Source: an uncultured Clostridia bacterium (GTDB lineage: Bacteria > Bacillota > Clostridia > Christensenellales > Borkfalkiaceae). Taken from it: a stretch of DNA of 64,000 nt. Location of the stretch: positions 31,018 to 95,017 of the forward strand of contig CALVMR010000003.1 of assembly GCA_944346885.1 (NCBI GenBank). Reading direction: 5' to 3'. The notes under the pieces are model-generated. The model did no database searches, was not told the origin of the DNA, and worked only from the letters and a program-made list of their open reading frames with translations. The translations under genes were made by a program, and so were the position numbers. Positions within the stretch are counted from its first letter, which is position 1, and each line of letters begins with the position of its first letter. Below are positions 38,237-47,231 of this stretch, piece after piece.

Positions 38237-41227
38237 TTATCCCCAAACCGAGCCGTAAGTTCCGATGATCCGCGCCAAAAGCGTGATCAACTCTCCCGTC
38301 GTGTACTGGCCGAGCTCGGTGTGCCCCGTTTCGCCCGCAAGCGAGGCGGGGATGGGGGTTTTTAGGATCTCCTCCACCGCCTCCGCTTCCGTCTGCCCCG
38401 GATCGGGCGTCACGTGGATGATCACGATGCCGTCTTCGACCAGCTTGCGCAGCGGCGCGGCGTTGATGTTGGCGTTGATGTTGGCGACCATTTCTCCCAC
38501 GTCTTCGAGGGTGTAGGTCTGTTCGGCGCCGTTTTCGTCTTTGAGCAGGTACTTCCATATGCCCAGCACTTCGCCGTAGGTGTACAGCGCACCCTGCGGC
38601 GCCTGCGCGCCTGTGGGCAGCCTGTAATACAGGGTGAGCCCGCTTTTATCCGTCTCTTCGGTCACTGCCGTTTCGTTGTGGTTCCCGTCCAAAAACACGC
38701 CTTTGAGCGGTACGCTTCGCCAGCTTTGCGCGGCAATGTCAAAGTAGTACAAATTGCTCTCGGTGTAATACGCGTTGTCGTTGTAAATTTGCGGATCGTT
38801 TGCCCTGTGCAGGCGGGTAAAGTAGTTCGTGCCCGTCTGTTCGCCCTCCGCAATGCCGTAGACGGCGGGGGAGAGGGCAAGCGCCGTCATCGTCTCCGCG
38901 GCGGGGTCCCAAGCGTACAGGGTATCGACGGTAAACACGGTATCCCGCCCGAAGGAGTCCACGGGCATTTCTCCGCCGCGGTCGTAATAGAGTTTTGCGG
39001 TTCCGTATGTTTCCAGCTGCGCCTGCGTCGGTTTCCAGCCCGTCACCTTTGTGGCGAGCGTCATTTTGCCGTTTTGCAGGGTGTACAGCGGCACGCCTTT
39101 GTACCCTTCTTGCGAAGAGAGGAGCAGATAGGGGCTGTACAGCGTTTCGGAAGTGTCGTGCTTCGATCCGTCGTAGGGCTCATAGGCGGCGTCGCCGTGC
39201 ACGTACAGGTTGCCCGCGCCGTAGATCGCGGAAAGTTCGGCAATGTCTGCGGCGGTATGCCCCGTGTCGTAATAGGCGTACACGCTGTCCGCAAACATGG
39301 TCTGCACGGAGAGGGAGGCGATGTCGTCTGCCAGCGTCGGCAAGGTGGAGCCGCTCAGCAGGGAAAGCAGTTCGCTCTCCCGCACGGAGTCGCCGAGGAT
39401 CTCGCCCAGCGTGAGCGAGTTCATCGCGTCCTCCATGCCGTCGATCGAAACGTCGGCAAGCGCCTGCAAAATGGCGGGAGAGTTCTCTCCCACGTTCAGC
39501 ACGTCGCCGAGGGTGAGCGAGCCGATCTTGGCGCTTTTGGCAAAGTCGTGCAGCGTCCAGTCCTGCACCGTTTGCAGCAGCGAGTCGCTGCCTGCGCCGA
39601 TGAGGATCAGGTCGCCGATGCGCAGCGAATCCAGCGAGGCAAACAGTTCCGCCACCGTTTTTTTGTGATAGACGGTCAATGTGCCGTTTTCGATCTTATA
39701 ATCCGCGCCCTCTTCGCCGAACGCGAGGAAGAGCAGCATGCGCGGCGAATCGGCGGATACGGAGACCACGTTGCTGAACGGGATGTTTTGCATTTCCGCC
39801 TGCATGGTGGTGTTCAGGCTGCCCAGCGGGATGTACCGCACCAGATCCAGCAGTTCGGCGGAAGCGGTCGTCTCTTCTCCCTCTTGGGTGCCGAACTCCA
39901 CGCCGAAGTACGCGCTCAGCATATCCAGCGTGATCGAGGCGGGGTCCAAAACGGAAGAGAGCGTATCGATCGCGCCCGTTACGGGCAGGTCGGCAATGCC
40001 GTCGGTGCGCACATACAGGGCGGGGGGCGCTTCTCCCGCGCTCTGTGCTTGTCGGATGAGCGCTTCCGCCTCCGCTTCGGTCATCGCTTCGGAATAGAGG
40101 TACTCTTCGTAATACAGCTCGGTGGTCTGCGTGTAGTAACCCGCCGCGTTCTCTGCTTCGTACGGCAGGTCCAGTGTGTAGCCGCCCCTCGTTTCGTCCG
40201 CCTCATACGCGCCGTTCTGTTCGTCGAACACGTTGGCGGAGCGGAAACCGCCCTGCCCGTCTTCATAGTAGAGCGGGGAATAGCGGTACGCCGCCGCGAC
40301 CTGCGGTTCGTACACGGTGCCGTCCGTCTCCCAGTTTTCGGGGAATACGTCTTTAAACGGTGTGTAAACGGTTTCCCCTGTGCGCACGCACAGGCTCTCG
40401 TGCAGGTCCTGCCCTTCGGAAAGGGCAAGGCGCACGGTGCCGTCCGCAAAATCGTATACGGCGGTGTTTTTCGCGGTCAGCGCCGTGTAGGAGGGCTCTG
40501 CGGCGTCCGCGCGTTCGGTGCGCAGGTACAGCGTGTAGTCGCCCGCGCACAGTACGCCGTTTTCGCCTTCGGAAACGCCTGCGGCGCCGTACAGCTTCCG
40601 TTCCTCCCATACGGCAACGGGCTCGTTTTCCGCGCCGTACGTTTTGGAATAGGCAGAGGAGCGCGTGCGGAAGGAGTATTCCTCTTTGCCGAAGGTGAAG
40701 ATGCCCGCAAGGTCTCCCGTCTCCGTCGCGTTCGCCTGCGTGTAAAAATACAGCGGCTGCTCGGCGTTCCCCGTGATGACGGGCATGTCGGGCAGGGCAA
40801 AAGAGAAGGTTTGGGAGAGGGTGCGCAGCGATGCGGTGACGTACGCCAAGGAGCCGAGCGAGGCGGAAATTTGGTTTACGGGGGTGGAAAACAGCGCCGC
40901 GCGGTCGATGCCCACCAGCCCCGAATCCTCCACGTTATCCGCCGCGGCGTTCAGCGTGTCGCCCACATAAGGGGAGATCTCGATGAGTTCGTTCAGGGTA
41001 AAATCCCCGTCCGAAACGATATCCGTCACCAGCTGCACGAGGTCCTCCACGGTGCCCTCGTACGATTCGCTGATCAGCGAATCCGCGCCGAAAAGTTCGG
41101 CGAGGCGGCGTACGCTCGCCGTTTTGTACACAACGAGCACCGCGCCCGCCAGCAGCGCGATGGTCAGGATAAAGGTGATGAGAATGAGCAGGATCTTCCC
41201 GCCCGCACTTGTGTTCGATCGGAGCAT
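38237..41227 (-). CDS. Membrane-anchored protein of unknown function with internal repeats
   Basis: I do not recognise a named family. The 996 residues start with one membrane helix (about 10-34), so the rest is probably outside the cell. Residues about 532-640 hold repeats of 35-36 residues: SLRIGDLILIG, SLTLGDVLNVG, SLTLGEILGDS and SLSVQTMFADS, each followed by a SxxLLxxL-type segment. Elsewhere at least eight short units centre on LY plus an acidic or aromatic turn and a later Trp or Val, such as LYYFDIAAQSWRSV, LYAWDPAAETM and LYYEDGQGG. Cysteine is nearly absent and Tyr, Thr and Asp are rich, as in surface proteins. The long opposite-strand frame here is a shadow. The gene follows a cupin-like gene by 9 bp. 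Confidence 0.85.
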   Translation of the reverse strand: MLRSNTSAGGKILLILITFILTIALLAGAVLVVYKTASVRRLAELFGADSLISESYEGTVEDLVQLVTDIVSDGDFTLNELIEISPYVGDTLNAAADNVEDSGLVGIDRAALFSTPVNQISASLGSLAYVTASLRTLSQTFSFALPDMPVITGNAEQPLYFYTQANATETGDLAGIFTFGKEEYSFRTRSSAYSKTYGAENEPVAVWEERKLYGAAGVSEGENGVLCAGDYTLYLRTERADAAEPSYTALTAKNTAVYDFADGTVRLALSEGQDLHESLCVRTGETVYTPFKDVFPENWETDGTVYEPQVAAAYRYSPLYYEDGQGGFRSANVFDEQNGAYEADETRGGYTLDLPYEAENAAGYYTQTTELYYEEYLYSEAMTEAEAEALIRQAQSAGEAPPALYVRTDGIADLPVTGAIDTLSSVLDPASITLDMLSAYFGVEFGTQEGEETTASAELLDLVRYIPLGSLNTTMQAEMQNIPFSNVVSVSADSPRMLLFLAFGEEGADYKIENGTLTVYHKKTVAELFASLDSLRIGDLILIGAGSDSLLQTVQDWTLHDFAKSAKIGSLTLGDVLNVGENSPAILQALADVSIDGMEDAMNSLTLGEILGDSVRESELLSLLSGSTLPTLADDIASLSVQTMFADSVYAYYDTGHTAADIAELSAIYGAGNLYVHGDAAYEPYDGSKHDTSETLYSPYLLLSSQEGYKGVPLYTLQNGKMTLATKVTGWKPTQAQLETYGTAKLYYDRGGEMPVDSFGRDTVFTVDTLYAWDPAAETMTALALSPAVYGIAEGEQTGTNYFTRLHRANDPQIYNDNAYYTESNLYYFDIAAQSWRSVPLKGVFLDGNHNETAVTEETDKSGLTLYYRLPTGAQAPQGALYTYGEVLGIWKYLLKDENGAEQTYTLEDVGEMVANINANINAAPLRKLVEDGIVIIHVTPDPGQTEAEAVEEILKTPIPASLAGETGHTELGQYTTGELITLLARIIGTYGSVWG

Positions 41228-41236
41228 ACCGTTACC

Positions 41237-41542
41237 TCACAGGCTGCCGCGCAGCACGGCAAATTCGCTGTTTCCGTTTACTTCGTATTCGCCGCAGCAA
41301 TCCGCCAAAAAACAGTCTCCGGCGCGGAAAGCGATCTCGCCGCGCGCCCATTTCAAAAACCCTTCGCCCGCAACGATGCACAACTTTTCGCAGCCCTCTG
41401 CATACAGTTTGAACCGCCGCGGGGAGCAAATATACAGGTCGGCGCCGTTTTTGCCCACGCGCGCGCCCTGCACCGTTTTATCCGAAAAGGAAAAGCTGCT
41501 TTTTTCGGGCGGAAGCTGCGCCCGTGTTTTCGTCAGTTCCAT
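41237..41542 (-). CDS. Small cupin-like protein
   Basis: A 101-residue protein. The second half, LCIVAGEGFLKWARGEIAFRAGDCFLADCCGEYEVNG, fits the pattern of a cupin beta-barrel as in the C-terminal part of mannose-6-phosphate isomerases (glycine turn, GEG, FxAGD, then xYxxxG). Metal-binding His residues are not evident, so it may bind no metal. GGAGG is only 3 bases from the ATG, and TATAAT (41551-41556, minus) with TTGCTT 17 bp further up would start the mRNA about 2 bases before the ATG. It precedes the 996-residue protein gene. Confidence 0.6.
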   Translation of the reverse strand: MELTKTRAQLPPEKSSFSFSDKTVQGARVGKNGADLYICSPRRFKLYAEGCEKLCIVAGEGFLKWARGEIAFRAGDCFLADCCGEYEVNGNSEFAVLRGSL

Positions 41543-41602
41543 ATGCCTCCATTATAAACCGTTTTGAAAGAAAAAGCAAGCGCAAGTAATTTTCTGGCGC
41601 GC

Positions 41603-42844
41603 TCAGCCTTCTCCCTCTTCGTCGCCCCCTTCGATGCCGAGCGGCTGCGCCCCTTCGGGCAGGTCGGCAACGGTTTTGAGCTTGCGGTCGATGGTCCGCG
41701 TTTTTTTTGCGGCGCTTTCGATGGTATCCTGCGCTTCGCGCAGTTTCTTTTGCGCCTTTTCCAAAAGCAGCACGAAATTGCGGAATTCGTGTTTGAACGC
41801 CGCCAAAAGCTCCCACAGCTCGCCGGACCGCTTTTCGATGGCGGCGGTGCGGTAGCCGAGTTGCAGCGTGGTGAGCAGCGCGCCGAGGTTGGCGGGCCCG
41901 CAGGCGAGCACGTGCCGCCCGTTGAGGTATTCGGTCAGCCCCTCCATGCGGATGCTCTCCGCGTACAGCCCTTCCAGCGGCAGGAACATGACGGCGAAAT
42001 CGGCGGTCAGGGGCGGGCGGATGTATTTTTTGGCGATGGTATCCGCCTGCGCGCGGAAAATGCGTTCCAGCCCCTTGCGCACCCGTTCGGTCTGCTGTTT
42101 GTCTCCGCTCTCCTCCGCCTCCAAAAGCCGCCTGTATTCTTCAACGGGGAATTTGCTGTCTACGGGCAGCAGCACCGTGTTTTCGTCTTTGGAAGGGAGC
42201 AGGATGCAGTACTCCACCACGGCGGAATCGAGGGGATCGATGCGCACGTTGGCGCGGTACTGCGCGGGGGAGAGCATCTGTGCCAGCAGGGCGGAGAGCT
42301 GTACTTCGCCCCAGGTGCCGCGCAGCTTCACGTTGGAAAACACCTTGCCGATATCCGCCACCGAGCCTGCAAGCTGCTTTACTTCGCCCAGCCCCTTGTA
42401 CACCGCTTCCAGCCGCTCGTTGATGATGGAATAGCTCTTGTTCAGCCTGTTTTCGAGGGTGGAGGAGAGCTTTTCGTCCACCGTAAGGCGGATGTTTTCC
42501 AGCGTTTTGGCGTTTTGCTCCGCCATATAGCGCAGTTCGCCCGCCACGGCGCGCTGCATGTCGGCAAGCCGCCGTTCGGTCTGCGCGCTCAGCCCGTCCA
42601 TGCGCTCTTGCAGCGCTTTGAGGCTGCCGCCCTGCTGCTTCGCCAAAAAGTCTAAGTATTCCTGCGTCGAACGCGCGGCGTTCTCCGCCAAAAAGTTGGC
42701 GCGGTCGATGCGCTCGGCAAGTTTTTCCAGCTGCAGCGCCGCCTTTTCCGCGTCCGTTTTTTTGCGGCCGAACAGGAGTACCGCGCTCAGCGCCAGCGCG
42801 CCGGCGGCAAACACCGCCGCCAATATGGCAAACAGTTCGGTCAT
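41603..42844 (-). CDS. rmuC: RmuC family DNA recombination protein
   Basis: RmuC limits inversion and rearrangement in bacteria, perhaps as a nuclease-like protein. The start MTELFA (codon at 42842-42844) gives 413 residues: an N-terminal membrane helix (about 5-25), a long coiled-coil region (about 30-160) and a conserved core with LRGTWGEVQLSALLAQML, VDSKFPVEEYRRLL, YIRPPLTADFAVMFLP and ACGPANLGALLTTLQLGYRT. It overlaps the end of cca by 4 bases, so it is translated with it. Confidence 0.93.
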   Translation of the reverse strand: MTELFAILAAVFAAGALALSAVLLFGRKKTDAEKAALQLEKLAERIDRANFLAENAARSTQEYLDFLAKQQGGSLKALQERMDGLSAQTERRLADMQRAVAGELRYMAEQNAKTLENIRLTVDEKLSSTLENRLNKSYSIINERLEAVYKGLGEVKQLAGSVADIGKVFSNVKLRGTWGEVQLSALLAQMLSPAQYRANVRIDPLDSAVVEYCILLPSKDENTVLLPVDSKFPVEEYRRLLEAEESGDKQQTERVRKGLERIFRAQADTIAKKYIRPPLTADFAVMFLPLEGLYAESIRMEGLTEYLNGRHVLACGPANLGALLTTLQLGYRTAAIEKRSGELWELLAAFKHEFRNFVLLLEKAQKKLREAQDTIESAAKKTRTIDRKLKTVADLPEGAQPLGIEGGDEEGEG

Positions 42845-44187
42845 GTTCCCTCCGCGGCGAGCCGCGCCGCCTCGCGCAGCAGCGCCTCCCGCCTGTTTTG
42901 CAGCGCGCCCTGTGCGCAGCGCAGCAGCAGGTGCTCCAAGGTCTCTCCGATGCGCGCGGGCGGGAGAAGCGCCAGCAGGTCGTTTCCGTTTACGGCAAGC
43001 TCTTTTAAGGTGAAGGGCGCCCCTTCGCGCACCATCCGCTGCCGTATCGTTTCCCATTTGAGCAGGGTGGGGCAGGGGGAGAGGTCGTCTTTGCAGCCGG
43101 AAAAATCCGCCTGCTTTATGAGGCGCAGCAGCTCGTACACGTCGTGGTTTTTCACAAGGAAGGCGCGCACTTTTCCTTCGCGCACCTTTCCGTCCAAATC
43201 GAACATGTGCAGCGCGATCAGGCGGCACACCGTCTCCGCGGTGTGCTTCGGCGCTTTCAGCCGCGCAAGGATCGCCCGCCCGATGGGCACGCCCAGCACC
43301 TCGTGCCCGTGGTACTTTCCCGTTTCGCGGAAGGCGGCGGGTTTGCCCACGTCATGCAGCAGCGCCGAAAGCCGCACGCGCGCATCGGCGTAGCGGCAGG
43401 CGCGCAAACTGTGTTCGAGCACGTCGTAGGCGTGGAAGTCTGCTCGCTGCGCTAAGCCGCGCCCCACCGTAAGTTCGGGCAGGATGCGCTCCAAAACGCC
43501 CGCCTCGTCCAGCCGTTTCAGCCCGTTGTAGTGCGCGTAGCGGATGCCGTACTTTTTATCCGCGTGCAGCAAAAGCAGCAGTTCGGCAAAGATGCGCTCC
43601 GTCGAAATGGTGTCGATCTTTTCCGCGTTTTGCCGCGCCCCCGCAAGGCACGCCGCGTCCGGCGCAAAACCGAGCTGCGCCGAAAGCCGCGCCATCCGCA
43701 GCAGCCGCAGCCCGTCCTCGCAGAACACCTCGCTTGCCGCGCGCGTCGTGCGCAGCCGTTTTGCGGCAATGTCTGCCATGCCGCCGAGCGGGTCGCACAC
43801 CCCGCCCGTTTCCACGTCGTAATAGACGGCGTTGCAGCAAAAATCCCGCCGCCGCGCGTCCGTTTGCAGGTCGGAGGTGAACGTCACGCGCGCGGGCGCA
43901 TGCCCGTCTCCGCGGTAAAAATCCGAACGGAACGAAGTAAATTCCAGCTTTGTTTCGCCCGCCGAAAGGTTCACGGTGCCCGTATTTTTGTAGATGCCGT
44001 TCACTTCCAGCCCGCAGCTTTCGGCAAGCTGCGAAAATTTTTCGGCGTCTGCGGGCGCGCACAGGTCGATATCCTGCGAGGCGGGCAGCCCCGCCAAAGC
44101 GTCGCGCACGGCGCCGCCCACCACATACACGGGGAAGGGCGCTTTGTGCGCCAGCGTTTTCAGTTGTGCGGGCAAAGCAAGTTTCAT
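42841..44187 (-). CDS. cca: tRNA nucleotidyltransferase (CCA-adding) family protein
   Basis: Class II nucleotidyltransferase that adds or repairs the CCA end of tRNA. Motifs are VYVVGGAVRDALAG, the metal-binding DIDLCAP, TFTSDLQTDARRRDFCCNAVYYD, FCEDGLRLLRMARLSAQLGF and an HD domain with LSALLHDVGKPAAFRETGKYHGHE. The start is placed at the ATG ending at 44187 (GGTGG 6 bases upstream); a GTG 3 codons further up is an alternative. It gives 448 residues. The encoded tRNA in this window already carries CCA, so repair or another tRNA set may be its job. It is driven by the minus half of a divergent promoter. Confidence 0.92.
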   Translation of the reverse strand: MKLALPAQLKTLAHKAPFPVYVVGGAVRDALAGLPASQDIDLCAPADAEKFSQLAESCGLEVNGIYKNTGTVNLSAGETKLEFTSFRSDFYRGDGHAPARVTFTSDLQTDARRRDFCCNAVYYDVETGGVCDPLGGMADIAAKRLRTTRAASEVFCEDGLRLLRMARLSAQLGFAPDAACLAGARQNAEKIDTISTERIFAELLLLLHADKKYGIRYAHYNGLKRLDEAGVLERILPELTVGRGLAQRADFHAYDVLEHSLRACRYADARVRLSALLHDVGKPAAFRETGKYHGHEVLGVPIGRAILARLKAPKHTAETVCRLIALHMFDLDGKVREGKVRAFLVKNHDVYELLRLIKQADFSGCKDDLSPCPTLLKWETIRQRMVREGAPFTLKELAVNGNDLLALLPPARIGETLEHLLLRCAQGALQNRREALLREAARLAAEGT

Positions 44188-44241
44188 GTAAGCCACCGCC
44201 CCGCGCGCGGCGTTGTTTTTGCGCGCGGCATTGCAAAAACA

Positions 44242-44293
44242 ATTATAGCAGAAGTTGAAATAAATTGCAAATCTTCCCCGATTATTATATAAT
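44242..44293. promoter_or_regulatory. Divergent promoters sharing one palindromic -35 box
   Basis: TTGCAA (44265-44270) is its own reverse complement. To the right TATAAT (44288-44293) lies 17 bp away on the plus strand, and to the left TATAAT (44242-44247, minus strand) lies exactly 17 bp away. So cca and the lipid kinase gene can each use the same hexamer as -35. Confidence 0.8.
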
Positions 44294-44347
44294 TAAAAAA
44301 GCGAAAGTACGGAAAAAGCAAAAACACGCGGCAAAAAAGGCGGAACC

Positions 44348-45217
44348 ATGTTTCGGGTCATCGTAAACCCGCAGGCGGGGCGGGGAAAAAAGAAAAAACA
44401 ATACGACCGCGCGATCGGGCGCCTGCGCGAGCGCGGGCTGCCCTTCGAAATCGTGCGTACCGAGGCGCGCGGCGCGGCGAAAGAATTGGCGCGGCAGGCG
44501 TGCGAGGCGGGCTGCGACGTGATCGTGGTCGGCGGAGACGGCACGCTGCACGAGGCGGTGAACGGTTTTTGCAACTTCGAACGCTGCGCCTTGGGGCTCA
44601 TCCCGCTGGGCACGGGCAACGATTTTGCCGCGGCGGCAAACATTCCGGAGGACCCCGTGCGGGCGGTCGATCTCATCGCGGACGGCACGCCCGTCTATAC
44701 CGACTTCATGCAGATGCCGCAGGGCGTGCGCGGCATCAACGTCATCGGAACGGGCATCGACGTGGAGATCCTGCGCCGCTGCCGCCAAAACAGGCTGTTC
44801 CGCGGCAAAACGGGGTACCTGCTGAGTTTGGTCGTTTCCCTCATCAAGTTTAAAAATTACGAAATGGCGGTGCGCTTCAACGGAAAGGAGGAGCGGTACA
44901 AAACGCTCATCGCCTGCATCGGCAACGGCAGCCGCATCGGCGGCGGCATCCGCATGTGCCCGCAGGCGGATATTGCGGACGGGCTGCTGGACTTTGTGGC
45001 GGTAGACAACGTAAAAAAGCTGCGCGTGCCCGCCGCGTTCGTCAAACTGATGAAGGGGCGCATTTTGGAGGAGAGTTTTACCCGCTTTGAGCGGTGCGAA
45101 CACCTGGAAGTGCTCCCCGCGAAGCCGCTCACCGTGCAGGTGGACGGAGAACTGTACGACGGGCTTCCCTTTTCGGTGGATATCGTCAAAAACACGCTGC
45201 GGATGTACAGGGGCTGA
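44348..45217 (+). CDS. YegS/DagK-type lipid kinase
   Basis: A 289-residue diacylglycerol-kinase-fold protein that phosphorylates a lipid, probably diacylglycerol, in membrane lipid recycling. Seen are the N-terminal VIVNPQAGRGKKKK, the nucleotide loop VVGGDGTLHEAVNGF, IPLGTGNDFAAAANIP, IGTGIDVEI and the C-terminal strands PLTVQVDGELYDGLPFSVDI. The Arg/Lys-rich start and normal length support a complete protein. The precise lipid substrate is not set by the sequence. Confidence 0.9.
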   Translation: MFRVIVNPQAGRGKKKKQYDRAIGRLRERGLPFEIVRTEARGAAKELARQACEAGCDVIVVGGDGTLHEAVNGFCNFERCALGLIPLGTGNDFAAAANIPEDPVRAVDLIADGTPVYTDFMQMPQGVRGINVIGTGIDVEILRRCRQNRLFRGKTGYLLSLVVSLIKFKNYEMAVRFNGKEERYKTLIACIGNGSRIGGGIRMCPQADIADGLLDFVAVDNVKKLRVPAAFVKLMKGRILEESFTRFERCEHLEVLPAKPLTVQVDGELYDGLPFSVDIVKNTLRMYRG

Positions 45218-45221
45218 AAAC

Positions 45222-45325
45222 GCCCGCCCGCGGCGGCAAAAACCCGCCCGCGGTAAAACCCCGTTTGCGGCAAAAACCCGCCCGCGGCGGAAACACACAG
45301 GCGCTGCCCGCCCGCGGCGGGCAAG
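45222..45325 (+). repeat. Short GC-rich direct repeats before the antiporter gene
   Basis: CCCGCCCGCGG recurs four times in about 100 bp, with spacers of GCAAAAA or GTAAAAC type. The last copy merges with a CCGCCCGCGGCGGGC hairpin just before the ribosome-binding site AAGGAGGGG. Confidence 0.65.
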
Positions 45326-45333
45326 GAGGGGAA

Positions 45334-47067
45334 ATGGGATACGTCTACATGCTCTTTCTGATCGGCGCGGTTATCGCGCTGTGCATCTTCATCAACCGCA
45401 TCACGGATAAGCTGAAAGTGCCCTCGCTTTTGCTCTTTATCGGGCTGGGCGTGGTGTTCGGGCTGCTCTTCCGCGTGGGCGGGCTGGGCAATTTTACCGA
45501 TTACGGGCTGGGCAACATCGTCTGCTCGGTCTGTTTGGTGTTCGTCATCTTTTACGGCGGGTTCGGCACGAATTTCAAGGAGGCGCGCCCCGTTGCGGGC
45601 AGGGCGCTGCTGCTCTCCTTTGCGGGCACGGCGCTCACGGCGGGGCTGGTCGGCGTCGGGGTGTGGTGCATTTTCCGCCTGCTCCCCTTTGCGGAGGGCG
45701 GCATCGGCTGGGTGGAGAGCATGCTCATCGGCTCGGTCATCTGTTCGACGGACGCGGCGTCCGTGTTCAACATCCTGCGTTCGCGCAGGCTGAATTTAAA
45801 GTACCGCACCTCCTCTCTGCTGGAAATGGAGTCCGGTTCCAACGACCCCATGTCGTACATGCTCACCGTCGTCTTTACCGCCGTGCTCGCCGTGCAGTAC
45901 GGCGTGGAGGGGGCGGGTGCGATGGGTGCGGGCGAGGTCGTCGGCATGCTCTTTTCTCAGGTCGGCTTCGGCGCGCTGTTCGGCGTCGGGTTCGGGTTCC
46001 TCGGCATCTTTGTGTTGAAGCGCTTTTCTTTCAACATGGGGCAGGGCGGCACCATCTTCGTCGTTGCCATCGCGCTGGTCGCCTATGCGCTGCCCACGCT
46101 GCTCGGCGAGATCACGGGGGTCTCTTTCCTTGCGGGCAACGGGTACCTTGCCGTGTACATCTGCGGCATTCTGCTCGGCAACGCGCACATCGCGCAAAAG
46201 CGGGATTGCGTGCGCTTTTTCGACGCGCTCACCAACGTTGCGCAGATGCTCATCTTCTTTGTTTTGGGGCTCTTGGCAACGCCCGAATACCTTGTCCGCC
46301 CCGAAGTGCTTGTGCCCGCGCTGCTGCTGTTTGTGTTTTTAACGGTGCTCGCGCGCCCGCTCGCGGTCGCGGGGCTGCTGCTGCCCTTCCGCGCCAAACC
46401 CAACCAGCTTGCCGTCGTTTCATGGGCGGGGCTGCGCGGCGTCGCCTCCATCGTGTTCGCCATCTACGCCATCACGGTGCTGGGCGAAAACACGCTGCCG
46501 TACGATCTGTTCAGCATCATTTTTGTCGTCGTCATCGTCTCCATCGCCTTGCAGGGCTCGCTGCTGCCGCTCTTTTCCAAAAAGGCGCACATGCTGGGAG
46601 ACAGCGACAACGTGCTGCGCACGTTCAACGACTATCAGGACGAAACGGACGTGCGGTTCATCAAGATCGTCGTGGGGGAAAACCACCCCTGGGCGGGGCG
46701 GCGGCTCAAAAGCTGCGTCATGCCCCGTGAATTTTTGGTGGTGCTCATCCTGCGCGGGGAGGAAACGGTCGTGCCGAACGGCAACACGGTGGTAAACCCC
46801 GGAGACCTGCTCGTTACCGCCGCGCCGGAGTTTGAAAACCGCGAAAGCTTCGGCATGTTCGAAGAGTATATCGGCAAAAACCATCCTTGGATCGGAAAAA
46901 AGGTGTGCGAATTGGGGCTTGCCGAGGGCACGCTCGTTGCCATGATCAAGCGCGGCGGCGGCACCGTTATTCCCTACGGCGCCACAGACGTGCGCGCGGA
47001 GGACGTGCTCGTGTGCATCAAACTCGAAAAAAAGAGCGAGGAAGAGGCAGCCCGCGGGCAGGCATAG
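45334..47067 (+). CDS. Potassium/proton antiporter with two RCK-C domains
   Basis: CPA1-family antiporter of 577 residues from ATG 45334 (AAGGAGGGG upstream). The first 390 residues have about 12 membrane segments, including GSVICSTDAASVFNILRSR with the family's conserved Asp, LLEMESGSNDPMSYML, and SWAGLRGVASIVFAIYAI. Two TrkA-C/RCK-C domains follow: ENHPWAGRRLKS...VNPGDLLVTAAP and KNHPWIGKKVCELGL...VRAEDVLVCIK, which regulate such antiporters by nucleotide or ion binding. It is similar to NhaP2/CvrA. K+/H+ exchange is inferred from the family. Confidence 0.9.
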   Translation: MGYVYMLFLIGAVIALCIFINRITDKLKVPSLLLFIGLGVVFGLLFRVGGLGNFTDYGLGNIVCSVCLVFVIFYGGFGTNFKEARPVAGRALLLSFAGTALTAGLVGVGVWCIFRLLPFAEGGIGWVESMLIGSVICSTDAASVFNILRSRRLNLKYRTSSLLEMESGSNDPMSYMLTVVFTAVLAVQYGVEGAGAMGAGEVVGMLFSQVGFGALFGVGFGFLGIFVLKRFSFNMGQGGTIFVVAIALVAYALPTLLGEITGVSFLAGNGYLAVYICGILLGNAHIAQKRDCVRFFDALTNVAQMLIFFVLGLLATPEYLVRPEVLVPALLLFVFLTVLARPLAVAGLLLPFRAKPNQLAVVSWAGLRGVASIVFAIYAITVLGENTLPYDLFSIIFVVVIVSIALQGSLLPLFSKKAHMLGDSDNVLRTFNDYQDETDVRFIKIVVGENHPWAGRRLKSCVMPREFLVVLILRGEETVVPNGNTVVNPGDLLVTAAPEFENRESFGMFEEYIGKNHPWIGKKVCELGLAEGTLVAMIKRGGGTVIPYGATDVRAEDVLVCIKLEKKSEEEAARGQA

Positions 47068-47169
47068 GGCGGCGCGCAGGCACCCTTTCGGCGGCGCCCG
47101 CATACGATGAAAAAAAGGTACGCGGAAGACGGCAGGCGAAGCGGTCTTCCGTATTTTTTTTGTATTTCC

Positions 47170-47198
47170 TTGACGAATCCGCCCGAATGCGGTACAAT
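47170..47198 (+). promoter_or_regulatory. Promoter of the DUF3137-like and lemA genes
   Basis: TTGACG (47170-47175) and TACAAT (47193-47198) with a 17-bp spacer, 33 bp before the start. Confidence 0.7.
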
Positions 47199-47231
47199 AC
47201 AGGGGAACGATACCATCGAGAGAGTATGCCC

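Noticed and set aside
38414..41557. Open frame of 1047 codons on the plus strand opposite the 996-residue gene
   Set aside because: Its translation is rich in His, Arg, Val and Gly without domains, as typical of antisense frames in GC-rich genes. The minus frame has a proper membrane anchor, repeats and neighbours in the same direction.
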